From assembly GCF_041260155.1 (NCBI RefSeq), contig NC_091933.1, forward strand, positions 31,427,933 to 31,491,932: a stretch of DNA of 64,000 nucleotides, given 5' to 3'. The notes under the pieces were generated by a model. It worked only from the letters and a program-made list of their open reading frames with translations, did not search any database and was not told the DNA's origin. Each line of letters starts with the position of its first letter. Within the stretch, counting starts at the first letter, position 1. Origin of the DNA: Ptychodera flava. Lineage: Eukaryota > Hemichordata > Enteropneusta > Ptychoderidae. Positions 36,398 to 49,054 of the stretch are shown here, piece after piece. A program made the translations under genes and the position numbers.

Positions 36398-38202
36398 GTA
36401 TGTTGCGAAGAGCCAACAATGTTAAATACGTTAAGAATAACGATTTCAACCACACATGAAACTGGGAGTTATCAATCTAATGTCTATGGAAAAATTGTGC
36501 ATTGATTGTAACGCTAATGTATTGCCAAGTATTCTGAAATTTCATCACTGTAACTTGATAGTGCAAAATTTATAACATCATGACATGACGTACAAAAGTG
36601 AAAAAATTACGATAATATCGTAAAAGAAACTTTCAGTTTTCGGTGTTCAATCGAACTTCGTACATGTCTATGTCCCAGTATAGCTGCAACAGTATTACAA
36701 TGAGTGCTTTGGCCTGTCTGTCAAACGTGTTTTTCCTGATGAAAGGGTCAGCAATTAAGCGCTTTATTTCTCTGAAGTTGTAGTATTGGAAATACTTAGC
36801 TCTGCATTCTACTGCTATGGAGAATCATAAAGAAATTCATGGCGAAAGAGGCAATGCTCTTTGAGAGTGTTACACGATACATCACAAGATATTTTCCAAA
36901 AGCTTGTATCCATCTTGATGTTTTAGGCTCCAATGAAAATACTGCTCGCCAGAGCTGTCCAGAAACCACTGACAAATACCACTTTTCGTGACCTTCAAGT
37001 TTTGCTCTATTATCAAATGAGAAAAACAGGGTCGGAGCAACGCAGGGTTAGTGGGCGAGCTGTTTTAATCTGATTCAGCAAGATTAGCACACAAAGCGCA
37101 AATCGTAAACAGAGCGACTCTTAAATAGAGTCATGGAAGGAGGAACTATGTGTTTAATAATTACAGCAGGCTATTGCCGACTACGCAGAGAGATACTTTT
37201 TTCTATAGCCAATCTCTTCAGGGACCACTGTTTCTCCAAAATAAACAATAGGCTAATCACTGCGGCATTCGTCCAAGGTAAAGAAATAACTTAGACAGTA
37301 CAGACAAAACGTAATTGTGATTTGGATAATAGTTCGTTAAATTTCGATGCTTTGTTTTGTCGACGACGCGTTAATTTGTATGCATTCATGTCCCAGAAAG
37401 GTATAGGTACTGCCGTTGATTGTATTCTGAATTATTAACATATGTAGAGATATGTTGCGATCAAATAGAGCTCATTTGTTGAAAGTGACTGTGTGTTTAT
37501 ATCGGTGTCGAAAAAATATTGGACTCTTTCCATGCATCAGTGTCTACTATCAATAGTGTCTACTATGAGAATATGTCGCGGTCTCGTATCTGTTTTACAG
37601 GAAGCAAAGCGTCCGAAGGATGCAAATGTGGGTCGTCTTTGACGAATATATGGGTGCGATTAAAAGTCTTACTGGAGGGAAGATAGCCTGAACTTCGCGC
37701 CTAAAACGTACTGAATATAAATGCGATTCGCCGTATTGCGTCTCCTGTCTGATCACTTGATGCCAGCGTGGGCGTCAACGCATATTGTGGATAGAGCCGC
37801 GGCGAGTTCGATTTTCTACGGGTTTATAGTGACGCTCAAAGAGTACACTAAAGACATCTAAATTCTCGAAAAATTTATCATGCTGCCACCAAGTAAGTAG
37901 CTTAGTGGTCCAAGACTCAATCGCTGTCTAGGGTTGTGCTTATTGGTGTTGGCCGCAGAGGTAGGGATCCGGTTTGGGTGGAAGGTATTCTCAATATTTC
38001 GGAATGGTGTGTGCAGTCCAAGTTTAAAACGCCTACATATAAATCCATTACCGGGTCTATTAAAACACTATTAAAGGGCTTCAACTGTAAGCCTTATGAA
38101 ACCAAAACTCAAACTAGCCTTATTATTTGTACACTTCCTTATCGTCAGCAGTATCAACCTCACAGTGCGATTTAATTCTTCTCCTGTTTAATTCACAAAC
38201 AG
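36398..38202 (+). other. Intron between LRR exon E and TIR exon c
   Basis: About 1.8 kb, GT-AG, phase 2. Aligns with 16653-18489 almost throughout. No gene inside. Confidence 0.75.
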
Positions 38203-38728
38203 GTACAGGTTGTATCTTCTGAAACTCCTCTGCAAGGGATACATTCCTATTGGCCGTCAGGAGGACCCCGTAGGCGAATATAAGTACGACATTTTTATTT
38301 CTCACTCCAGCAAAGACGAAAATTGGGTTCTCAACGTCCTAAGACCAACCCTAGAAAACCCTCCCTACAACTACAAGCTGTGTCTAGACTTCCGAGATTT
38401 TATCGTAGGCAGCTGTATTTCAGAAAACATCATCGACGCCATCAACGAGAGTCGAAAGACTGCTTTCGTTGTCACCAACGAATTCATCGAAAGTGAATGG
38501 TGTTACTTTGAGCTGGAGATGGTTCGTCAGAAGATGTTTGAGGAGCACCGAGACATCGCCATATTGATTCTCAAAGAGGACGTGCCTGCAAACAGAATGC
38601 CTGGACTACTGCAGTATTTAATGAGGCGAGGCAATCACATTGAATGGAGTGACAACAGGCAGGGACAGAAACTCTTCTGGAAGAAGATGGAGAACTCTGT
38701 CAAGAATACAGCTATCAATATGGCCTAA
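38203..38728 (+). CDS. TIR-domain exon c (terminal exon shared by D and E?)
   Basis: 526-nt exon after the acceptor AG at 38201-38202. It encodes YRLYLLKLLCKGYIPIGRQE, box 1 YDIFISHS, box 2 with RDFIVG, SEWCYFEL, NRMPG, and box 3 LFWKKM; the stop is at 38726-38728. Its 5' flank matches that of TIR exon b, but its 3' flank matches that of TIR exon d, and so does the NRMPG variant. The exon therefore looks like the crossover point of a chimeric unit. Val replaces the BB-loop Pro as in the other copies. Confidence 0.93.
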
Positions 38729-41011
38729 AAGCCAATTAGTATTCGCAAAACATTACATAAAAATGAAATCCCCTTTCCTAGCCTGCAAACAGCGGTAGAA
38801 CTATAATAATGGTTATAAAACTGCTATACAATATACAAAGATGCCGTGGTTTATATACCTCAATTATATAGGAAACATGCAATACGATGCCATAATATTG
38901 CCTTAAGTTCAGAAGCTTTGTCACAAGTGATACGGCATATTTTGCGGGGGTACCTTTACGAGCTCATAGAAAAAACCTTTTGATTGTTATGTTGACATAA
39001 AGAAAAATAGAACTGACATTATTTTATGCTCATTTCAATATAGCCTTAACGGGGAAGTTACAGGACCGTGGGCGCACAATAGGGGATTACCGGTGACGCA
39101 GCTATTTGCACACACTGGTCGGGAGTTTTTTAATCTTATAGCATCGCTTTGACCGCATGATAAATTTGAATAATCATGATCGGCACTTTCGTGACATACG
39201 TAATGCGTTTCTCCGACAAAACAGGAATAGTTTATTTTCTACTCAAGTTTAGTCGCTATATATTCACAGACATGGTATGCAAGATTCAATGACAATGAAC
39301 GCCTGAAACATGGCAAAATTATGGGATTCTACAGTCAAACGCGGCACGTCCGATCAGTAGTGTAACTATTTTAGATTTGCATAGATTTATGATAATTCAG
39401 CTTTTATAGGGCAAATTTATGTCTAAAGAATACAGAAATTTGTTGGTTCACCGGCAAGACAGCGGTAAACATGTTCACATTAGACGTGTAACATACAAGG
39501 TATCATGCTGCATATCGAAAATCCGAGAATGAGTCAAATAATATGCTTTTACTTCTTATGTATGATGATTGCAGGATGCTGAAACTTAACTAACATATAT
39601 CATTACTTTGTACTTGAAGTAATTTTGTGTTATGTAATTTCCCACGAGGACATCTGTATACTTACATATAGAAAAATCACTCAACTACGTCTGATTGTCT
39701 CTGCATTGTAATTGTTTGGGCTTGAAAAAAATGACCCCAGTAGGACTTGAACCCACTCTACCAACTGAGCTAATGGATGAGTTCAAGTTGGTGTGGACGT
39801 GCGCCGTCCTGTTGGCCTTTTCTCTTCCCCGAAATATGGAAATAGAAACGTGTTTGTAATATGACAGTTTCCCCAGTGTTGTGTAGCGTAGAAATGAATA
39901 ATTTCATATCCTTAGTTGTGAAAGATTGTCAAATATACACGTTAGTAATTGGCTTATGTAAAAATTCTGAATAACCGTTATATTGGTGTTATATGATTGT
40001 ATCTTTAATTGACATAACTAATTTCATCAACTTTGGTCAATTCGATTCAGCTGTCTAGTTTTATCAACTTTTGTGATTCAGAAGTTGATCCAGATTGTTA
40101 TCTCTACAGTTCGTTAAATATGCAAATGAACAATGCCATTCTCGTGAAATTGCTGTATGATCTTAAAGCGTGTCGTATATATTTTTCTTTGATCAACTTC
40201 GACACCAACAAGATTCAAAAGTTATGATTATGTAATTCTGAGAATATCTAATATCTGAGCAATTTATCATGCAAAGAGGCACTTCCATGAGCACCGAAAC
40301 TAGGCAGTTTTTACCATCACCAGGCGAAACCTATGTACACAATTTGATCCTTAACGAATGACTTCTGCTTTAGATATCGCTCTTGCACACAGATAGCAAA
40401 GACAAGCAGAAATTGGTACGACAATTGCTCATGTTTGCACTGGCATGTATAGCATCCTCGTCATTTTCTTTTGTGTTTTTACAATTTAGCTTCATGACCA
40501 GGATGACTTTCTAGATCTCATTGACTTCTATGGTGGCAAAATTTGCAGCATATGTTGGTAGCCTCATTATCACAAAACACATAGTATACCTAATCAATTA
40601 CAGCCACATAAAGTTTTTAACGTGTTTAAAAATGTAACGTCAACTCATTAGCCGTTTTGTATGTTTGACATAGGAAGACAGACTGGAGAAACAAAAGAAA
40701 ATATACTGCTTCGACATAAACTCATGTGTGTTTCTAAAAGGAGTAACAATGAATCCAATCTAACTTCCCCCGCATATTCAGCCGCCAATGATATGCAAAC
40801 GCTGCAATTGATGCGCGCCAACGCTACTTGGAAAGTTTATGTCGTAAGCCTCTTATTCCAAACCGATCGAGGTAAAGCTTATTCCAAAGTCAGCTCAAGC
40901 GACTTAAAATGTCACATTATTGTGTGTAAATCCGTTATTTGGTTACATGGTGCTCTTTCTTACAGTCCGTACTACGCCCTTCAAGCCAAACTGTTGGCAA
41001 GTAGCCGCGTT
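38729..41011. repeat. Segmental duplication, first copy, part 1
   Basis: Aligns with 56226-57073, 57794-57946 and 59756-61147. It lacks the LINE and the (TA)n-flanked block found in the second copy, so it serves as the empty site for both. No gene; the open frame at 40661-41029 has a degraded counterpart near 60935 and no recognised family. Confidence 0.75.
39731..39790 (-). pseudogene. tRNA-like remnant (pseudogene or SINE head)
   Basis: On the minus strand TTAGCTCAGTTGGTAGAG (A-box/D-arm type) is followed directly by GGGTTCAAGTCCTACTGGGG (T-arm/B-box type). The anticodon arm is missing, so it cannot be a working tRNA. A decayed copy sits at 59812-59868. Confidence 0.5.
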
Positions 41012-42724
41012 TCACCAGCATCATCGTGACTATCAACATTCAGCGCAAACCTCTCTACTATGCGGAGATGCATCGGCGCCCCGCCGGGCTACGTTGCCCT
41101 GGCCCAAATATCTACGACCCCTTATAAACAGGAAGTGAGACTGAATCTGAGACTCTCAAATTTAAGAAGATACTAAATGCGACCTCATTTGCGATTATAT
41201 CTGAGACTCTCATTCATTACAGTAAACAGTGAATGCGACTTGATCTGAGACTGTACCTGAGACTCTCAATTACCTTTCACATGACAAGTGCGCTTGGCGC
41301 TGAGACTAGAACAAGTAGCAATCGAAACATTATAGACCACGGTTTGTGGAAGGACCGTGCACAGGTCCTTGAAAAAAATGATCACGGAGTACGGCGTGTC
41401 GACATCGACGTATGCCTTACCTCAGCTTTCTTTCCCTTCATTTCTTATCTTCCTGTATATATGGAAAATAAAGGTCAATAAAACAAATACTCTTTATCAA
41501 TCATGTATATTCTCGAACTACGCTGTTGCATGACGCACCGTCCTGGAGGACCGTGGTAGGAGAGAGTAAGGCCTATGATTACGGAAAGTAAGTCAGTTCT
41601 TACAATCGATTTAGCTGGTGTATTTATATAAAACATTGAGAATATTGATAAAAATGGCGAATAAAACCGATAAATGGGTACTAAGACATAAAACTTGCGA
41701 AAATAGAGAAAGACTGGACTAAACGTCAGATACGCACACGTCGTATCGGCCATTGTTGATGCCATACTGTTTATCGAACCGTCAACGTCACGCCCAGTCA
41801 TGACGTACTTTTACCTTTGACCTTCATGAAGTTTCACATTCATTTGAAAATTTCGTATTACTTTTTGACTTCATGATGTCCAGCTTGCTTTGTAATTCGA
41901 AACATATTGAAACACTTGCTCATTTTGCTGTTGATTTCCATAACATTTCGAAGAATTCATACATCGACGAATTTGCAAATTTCGTGTCACGTCGAACAGC
42001 TGCAGTCGCGTCGACAGCTATCGAGCAATGAAAAGCCCGAATGTAAATGATGCGATTTTCAGTTGTGATTACAAACAAAATTTCATTTCTGTGAGAAACT
42101 CCACGATGACGTTTCGGAGATCAAATGGGAAATACCATATTCTCTTTGCTCCGATCGATCCGCCAATTTGAGTAGATTTTACCTCATCACATGTTCGGAA
42201 ATCTATCGTCAGTTCACGGAGCTTTTTTCGTCTTTTCATATTTCGAGTTGTATAAAGAGTACCAAGGAAGCGTGAAATCACATTGAGTGCGTTTTGTCAT
42301 CAGCTGTCAGCTAGTCGTTTTCCAAAAGTGGCTTTTTGGAGTACGTGAGCTTAAATACTAGAACTCTTTCGGAGGGCATGAAAAGGATAGGTGTGTATAA
42401 CTCTTGAACTATTCTATAACAGTTGTTAGTGTGAGAATGACGTGATATCAGCTTAAGCCAATCACTGATTGAGCGCATATTTTTCATATGGAAGGCCCGG
42501 CCCGGGAGGCTCAAAGAAAATGTACGTCATTCATTAACCTCAGTCAAAATTAGCACTTTCTCTTGTCAATGGACCCACAAAGCGAGACCGCCTGATCTGG
42601 AAGTGATATGTAAATGAGTATGACTCGATGACGTTCCCGTCGGCAAACATTTCATCTCACTTGTACCATTGCAGCTATAAAAATCTTTGTACCTCCATGC
42701 TCTCACTTTGTGTACAGAGTGTGA

Positions 42725-42900
42725 ATATCAATCAGTCAATCAATCTTTATTACATCACAGACCTTAGTTTTTCTCAAATGTTAAACTCAACTAACACTAT
42801 ATTCAAAATTCGACGAGGTACAAAATTAAAACATTCAAAAGGACAACAAACTATCCAAATGTACAATAACAAGATAATGAACTGTAAACTTTAATAGTGG
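42725..42900 (-). mobile_element. Probable LINE 3' tail
   Basis: On the minus strand the sequence ends TGTAATAAAGATTGATTGAT with a short TTGA-type tail (42730-42760 on +), the ending style of CR1/L2-like and related non-LTR elements. Only the 3' untranslated part is present, and no reverse transcriptase frame. Confidence 0.3.
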
Positions 42901-42934
42901 GGTCGGGTGACCTGACTAAGGCTTCATGCTGACC

Positions 42935-43096
42935 ATGTAGCTCAGCTAGCCCTGCGTGCAATGTGTGTTCCCGGCGTTATCGGCCTGAGGTATCTTGCTT
43001 GTGGTTCGATACGCGTACACACGGAGATGACCGCTGTGGTACGGTATACATATCGCAGCGGCCGTTGCGTCGCCGTGTATCGATCGAGCCACAAGC
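42935..43096 (+). repeat. tRNA-like A/B boxes and diverged palindrome
   Basis: TAGCTCAGCTAG (42938) and GGTTCGATACG (43002) look like polymerase III A and B boxes, though spaced wider than in a tRNA. The B box starts an inverted repeat whose arms lie at 42997-43023 and 43072-43096. The same GTGGTTCGATAC core heads the palindromes at 48576 and 50943. Confidence 0.35.
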
Positions 43097-44541
43097 GACT
43101 GTGCAATACATGTACTGAGTTGTCGCCAACTACATGGATTTACCGCTTATCTGAGAATATTTGAATCAATTCTTTTCCATTTCCTTTTCCATATTTTAGC
43201 CATTTGATTGCCGACATTTATTTAACGCTTCACGATCACCGCTCAATGTTAATGTCGATTTCGATCTACGAAGTTTACCGGGTAAACCGGGATCAATTAT
43301 ACCGACGTATTTTTCCTCACGCAGAAATTTTCAACCTGGTAAGTATTTAGCTTTGTCCCGTGTGCTGGGTTATGTACATGTAAACTAATAACAAAAGTTT
43401 AGTATTTTCTGCAAATCGATAAGCCTTTCGAACACGAAAGATTCGGATATCTGAACCTCAACAGTAGCTACGCAGCTCGAAAGTTATCCTCCGACAGGAC
43501 AGGAACATTGGTCAAAGCCGGATTTCGCATGGTAGCTATGGAAACAAGCTGTTCATTCTCAGAAAGCATGCAATGTACTTCGTACTGCTGATACTGTCAT
43601 GGTCCGTGGGCTGTTGCCGTCCCTACACACCGTCAATTGCCTAACAATCACAGGATTCAATCACGTGTGTCATCAAATTTTGATACATGAATTCTACCAA
43701 TCATCAACCCCTTAACACATTAAAAAAAACCAATGGTTGCGGCTACGGGTTCAAGGACATTCACGAGGAGGCACCATCATTGTCGCAGAATTGTTTTGAC
43801 TAGTTTTATATGGGCGATCTGCGTACGGTCGCACATCAAACCGACAAATGTTCGCTTAGATAAAAATATGATGTACGAAAAGTTTTTTTATTCAACTGAG
43901 TCATCGCCTTTGTTATCGCCTAAACATCCCCGGTTTTTTTTTTGAGAGACTGCAACATGGATATCCTCTAATCCATTGAGTACGGCTGTTCATCCAATAT
44001 ATTTATTCACTGTTTCGAAAAACATCTCGTCAGATATGTGCTTTGGCGATCGGACCAAGTTTTTGTACGTTGGTCAGAAATAAATGACAATATAGGTTTG
44101 GATATTACATCTGTAGAATTAGGACGGAGCATAGAGAAAATTACTTTCATCGATCGGTAAAGAAGGAAAGAATGAGTCAGTGAATATCGAATCATAGACG
44201 GGAGAATCAAGACAGGCCACTGTCTATAGTTTAATCAGTTGCGAACAAAAGTATTTCGATTAATTGACTAATGCAAACAGAAAGGAAATTTCATTCAACT
44301 TGAAAAAATCACCGCTTTTCCTTGACATCGGATTCCATGGCAATGGAGCAACACACGATGTCGTTTAGGTCCTCAAAAATCTTTTAAAACGGCAAGACGA
44401 TAATAATAATACTTTTCACGACAGCAAATCTAAAAGAACTTGAATCTGAACTTTACATGACAGTTCTGTGGAAGAAACGATTAGAAATGGTGGCGTTTCT
44501 TGGTACAGCGTCTACGCAAAAATGCGCTATGCTTGTCGATA

Positions 44542-44754
44542 CCAGCGGGCACAGGCGCTCGAATTGGGTAGTCTGTTAAATAGATCGCTTTTCGGCTCGA
44601 TCTATCGATCCCGTAGTCGACATGCCCGCACTGCAACCTAAATGAGTGTTTAGGTTGCAGTCTTGGGCATATCGACTACGGGATCAATAGATCGAGCCGA
44701 AAATCGATCTATTTAACAGACTACCAAGCTACAGAGCGCCTGTGCTTGCGGGTC
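44542..44754. repeat. 213-bp foldback (long hairpin)
   Basis: Two arms of about 100 bp meet at a 7-bp centre (44643-44649). Matching stretches include GGTAGTCTGTTAAATAGATC, GATCCCGTAGTCGA and CTGCAACCTAA, with few mismatches. No coding content. Confidence 0.85.
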
Positions 44755-45560
44755 TGCACCGCGGTCGCTCCATCTAAATTACAATGCTGTGCCGTATTTA
44801 ACATGTTTACATCGCAAACGTTTACCGATTCACACCTGTATCGCGTCCTTTTTTGATTTAAATCTTACAGACCTTTGTTATCCAGCAATCCCGCACCCCA
44901 CTCGTCTCTGATGGAAAGTAACTCAAATAATCACAGCAATTCCGACACGTCTGAGACAATTGCGAATCAAGAAAACGATCAAAACTTGTGAAACGCAGTC
45001 ACTACCCCACGTAATGCCTTCATGTTTGTGTTTTGCCGAACACTCAGTCCCCGGCAAAACTGATCTTTGGATGCGCCAAAAGGTGTTAACTTGCATGTTG
45101 TTTTAGGAAAGTATGTATATTATAAAATCAAAATGAATAGATGAGTATTTTCTATAAAAGCTCGGTTACATTTTAGCTTCGATCAGATCCCACCCGTCCG
45201 TTCAGACTGTTGTGAAACATTCCGATATTCGTCATGTCTTTTGAGCTGAACAAGGGTGAACTTTTGAGCTGGCAGGTTCTCCAACGTGTGCGATGCCACG
45301 CGAACGACGGACCTTCCACATTACGTCAGGAGTGAGTCAGTCACATGTCAGTCGCAAGAGCAGTCACACTTGCTGTTTGTACATTAAATGAGAGTCTCAG
45401 ACACGGTCTCAAATTCACTCGCAAATATACATCCCCGAGCGAAATGCGAGTCTCAATTACAGTCGCAAACGTGATCGCACTTTGACTCTTCTATGAACTG
45501 AGAGTCTCAGAATCACTCGTATTTCTTATTCATTTTGGGTCCTACATACCTCCCTGGCCG

Positions 45561-46660
45561 CTCCGTGGTCACATAAGCCATACTTGTGTTTGGTCATTGT
45601 TTTGAAATAGTTTTCGTGTACGGTTGTAGCTAAGATCCCGCAACAAATGTCTGGGATATGTACGGCCCTATAAGCAGTTAGAGCTCGCTGAATTATGTAC
45701 CCAAGACATACCACTCGAAACGGTGAAATGAGTGCACATCAAACCAACTGACCTTTAAGAGCAATGTTAATAGAGAAGGTCTGCATTAGTATACTAACAC
45801 AGGTATTCTAAAAGGCCAGCAATGCTGACGTTTGATGATTTTTTCGTTATATTGATCTTAAATGCCAATCACATATGTATCTACACATGATAAATTCATT
45901 GTTATTTGTTCACATTTGAAGTCTAGTCCAGATCAGAATTCATTAATCAACAATATAAACATGCTTTGGGAGTATGGTTAACATTCAAAGTAAACAAAAG
46001 TGAAAAAATCATCAAAAGTTAGCTTTACTATCCATTTACTGTAAATAGAATAAAATGCAAATGCCTCGTACGCTCACTAGTCGCCAATTATATGCAAAAT
46101 CCAGGTAAATTGACAACACCCATTCTTACTGCATGGTAAATTTTACGCTAGCGATGTGTGTCTTGTTTTTCACACAAATCAAGATGAAAGGTTGTCCTTA
46201 CTTGACAAGTTGAAAATAGCACGTGTTCGTGCCTGAGTCTACACGTAAAACAGTGCGGGCCTCTTCACTGACCATGCTCCCGCCACGCGAGAGACTAAGT
46301 ACACTAGCAACATTCATTTGGGTCGAGAAATAATTACTAAATCGACACGGACGATACTTCATTAAACATTCAATACAACCTGTTTTAAAACGTCGATGCT
46401 TACAAGAATTGTTCGTGTCCGATTCGCACTGGGGTAGATACTAGAGATTTCTTTAAGTTATATTTTTAAATAAATTCAGAGAGAAATGTTGTGATCAAAT
46501 TGAGCTTAGATGTTGAATCTGGGAATTGAGTATTTACGATCGTTGTCACACGGATGATATGTTGAGCTCTTTGCACGCTCTCTGACGGGAAACACATAGA
46601 TGCATGGAGATTTCGATTTCATTGCAACGTTCCGGGAGTTCAAGATAGCCGAAACCTGTG
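45561..46660. repeat. Segmental duplication, first copy, part 2, with ghost receptor locus
   Basis: Aligns with 61148-62160. 46171-46262 resembles the upstream block of type II exons (GGTGAAAGGTTGT-like start, E-box-like AGCACGTGTT at 46219), and 46480-46640 resembles the intron before TIR exons b and c. No LRR exon lies between them, so this is a receptor unit that lost its exon or never had it. Confidence 0.55.
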
Positions 46661-47334
46661 GCTTATAACGATGGTAAAGTGTTGTCAACAATATTCTGTC
46701 CCCTGTGTGACCCCTCACACTAGCGTAGGAGTGTCTACTAAGCTTATAGTACAAAAACGAAGAACATTGTATTGAGTGGATTATTGTCGTTTCATCGAGT
46801 AAAGGTTTAAACTGATCTTATATGGAAGACTACTATGTCGTGGAGGATTGTCCATGAGGGTGTTGGTAACTTTTGATGAATATGAGTTGCGTCACCAGAA
46901 CGTACATGTTACGGCTATGATTGTAATCGAAATATGTAGCTCGGGTAGCCGAAACCTGTGGCATAAGTTTAGAGCACACCCATGGAAAGACGGTCGGACC
47001 CTCAAACTTTCATAAGTCTTTTCTGATCTTCCACCCGTTGGGGTTTATTTCAAAGTTCTTGGTATACAAATAAATTTCACTTCCTTAGATTTCTTCATGG
47101 AATAAACACAGGAATGTCGACCATTTTGAATTTGAAATATCGGTAAATCGGGTAATTTGTTTCTCTAATACCAACGTTGGCACGATGACCCGATTGTTGT
47201 TCTTGATTTTTTAAGACATTGGTTAAAAATATTCCCGAGGAAACCTCGAGTAAAAATTTGTCTTTCACTTTCGGGTGCATACTACCTTAAAACCAAAGCA
47301 AAGCTGGCTATCAATATTCTGTCCCCTGTGTTGC
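46661..47334. other. Intron-like fragments beside insertion 2
   Basis: Contains two copies of the ATATTCTGTCCCCTGTGT stretch (46690 and 47314), also seen at 3727 and 37740 in receptor introns. It appears to be rearranged receptor-intron sequence. No gene. Confidence 0.4.
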
Positions 47335-48575
47335 CTACGGCGCGCCAAATGTTTCATAAATATTTATCGATTCAGTGCAAAAATAAACTGTCTTTCTCGA
47401 TTGAAATAAAAATTCGGTGTCATTAAGGAAGGAAATAAGTAAGAAAAGTATAATTAAAAAACAAAAGATAGAAATGTCCTTTAATACTTCATTTTAACTT
47501 GAGAATATTCTTTAAGGCGTAATTAGGAAATAAACAATTGTCAACGATTTGAAAAAGTCATACTTATCGACATACATACACATATAATAGTTCGCGTAAA
47601 AGGTGCAATGAGTGCTGATTTTACAAAACAAAAAAGTAAAATATATTATACAGTGGTACGTCTACAAAAATCACAAGAAAATCACTAAAAACCACCACTA
47701 CCACTCGGAAAAAATATTACAAAAAATTGAAATGTGAACCACATACAGAAAATCATTATAAAAGAATCAGACAAAAAAGCCATGCATACATAAAATTATT
47801 TATGTACTTAAGAAAATTAAAAAGCAGTACGTCTCATAAAAAATGTATTATAGAAAATCAAAAATATAATATGAGCCACCAGCCGCTTTGACAGTAAAGA
47901 GAGAAAATCAGAGAAAATCAGAGAAAAAATTCGGAAGTGATGGCTCTAGACAAAAGTGGACATCATCTACTAAAAAAATAAAAAATAAAATAAAATAAAA
48001 AAATGCCATGGACAGAGCAAATACAAAAAACGTGTGGGCCTGTGAAAAGAAAAAACAAATGAGCACTCGCCACAGCAAAAAAAAAAAAAAGAAAAAAAAC
48101 ACACAAAAACGAGCACTCGCCACAAAAAACCCAAACGCGCGAAATTACTATTAATTTATTCAAAACACTCATCGTTCACGTTTCCTTCGATCGATGAATC
48201 CCCAACAGCTGGGAATCCGATCACCACATACTCCAATGTTTGACGAAATATTAATTGAGCATTTCAGTGATAACTTTGACATCTTGAATCCTAGCTCTGT
48301 TTGGCTGGCCCTGCCACGCAGAGCTACTTGAAACCGTACTTGATGAAGTGAAGTGGGCAATATCACCTAAAGAACGTCCAGGTTAACAGCGAATAGTTCC
48401 AGAGAGTCAAGTTAACTGAGCCAATTTCAGACAGTCCACAGTTCAGATCACGAGCGAGACGTACAACCGCAACCCATGACCCTTCATAGCAACACTGCGA
48501 ACATTAGGTGCGGTATGGCAGGGAGCGAACTGCAAGCCTTCCACCGCTCTGTCATCACCGTTTATATGATTTCTT

Positions 48576-48667
48576 CACGGTTTTACGTGTGGTTCGATAC
48601 ATAGCGGCCGCCGCATGGTATGCATACCCCGCGTCGGCCGCTATGTATCGAACCACATGTAACCGTG
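48576..48667. repeat. Palindrome with GGTTCGATACATAGCGGCCG arms
   Basis: Arms at 48576-48610 and 48635-48667 around a 24-bp centre. Same family as 50943-51048; the two lie on either side of the nested 1.7-kb element. Confidence 0.8.
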
Positions 48668-49054
48668 GATTTCTACAATGGAATGAATTCAAATACGATG
48701 ATAATAAACCACCTTGTTGTTCGGTAATTCCTCGTCCATGTCGTCTATCCTCAAAGATCACCCAAAGCATTAAAAATGAATAGTTTTGAAGAAATCTGCC
48801 GCGCGTTGAGAGAACGTCCATCGTTTTCCGTGTTCGACAAGATGCAACCGCGATCCCGCAGGACCTCAGTGCACAAGCCTTACGAGTATGGCGAGAGTGT
48901 CCGGCCTTCGCAACGCCAGGCACTCTCACTATACTCGCAGGGCTAGACCGCGTCGACCGGCACATACAAAACATGTCGATTCCCATTGCAGAAAGCTTCA
49001 TCTCCACACAGTCCAATATATGGAGCTACGATATTTGTGCAGTAGCCTATACAT

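Larger units (their letters stand above)
41134..45519. mobile_element. 4.4-kb inverted-repeat element with CTGAGACTCTCA motifs
   Basis: About 150-bp inverted ends. The left (41134-41280) and right (45370-45519) ends share GAATCTGAGACTCTCA-type and TGCGAC...TTTGCGA-type subterminal motifs in the same order and opposite orientation. The subterminal TGAGACTCTCA repeats resemble transposase-binding arrays of cut-and-paste elements in general. The family is unassigned. Confidence 0.55.
41012..45560. mobile_element. Composite insertion block 1 in the duplicated segment
   Basis: The sequence from GGCAAGTAGCCG (to about 41011) resumes at CCGTGGTCAC (45561 onward), which are adjacent at 61140-61155 in the other copy, so these 4.5 kb are inserted or deleted as a block. 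Inside is an inverted-repeat element (41134-45519), a probable LINE tail, a tRNA-like/palindrome unit and a large foldback. No transposase frame is recognised. Confidence 0.6.

Noticed and set aside
39731-39790. Functional tRNA gene
   Set aside because: The anticodon arm is absent and the other copy is decayed.
40661-41029. 122-codon open frame in the duplicated segment
   Set aside because: The paralogous stretch at 60820-61147 does not keep the frame, so it is not under coding constraint.
47908-48172. Two overlapping minus-strand open frames rich in Phe
   Set aside because: They are the complement of an A-rich tract with poly-A runs inside a transposon-like element; composition explains them.
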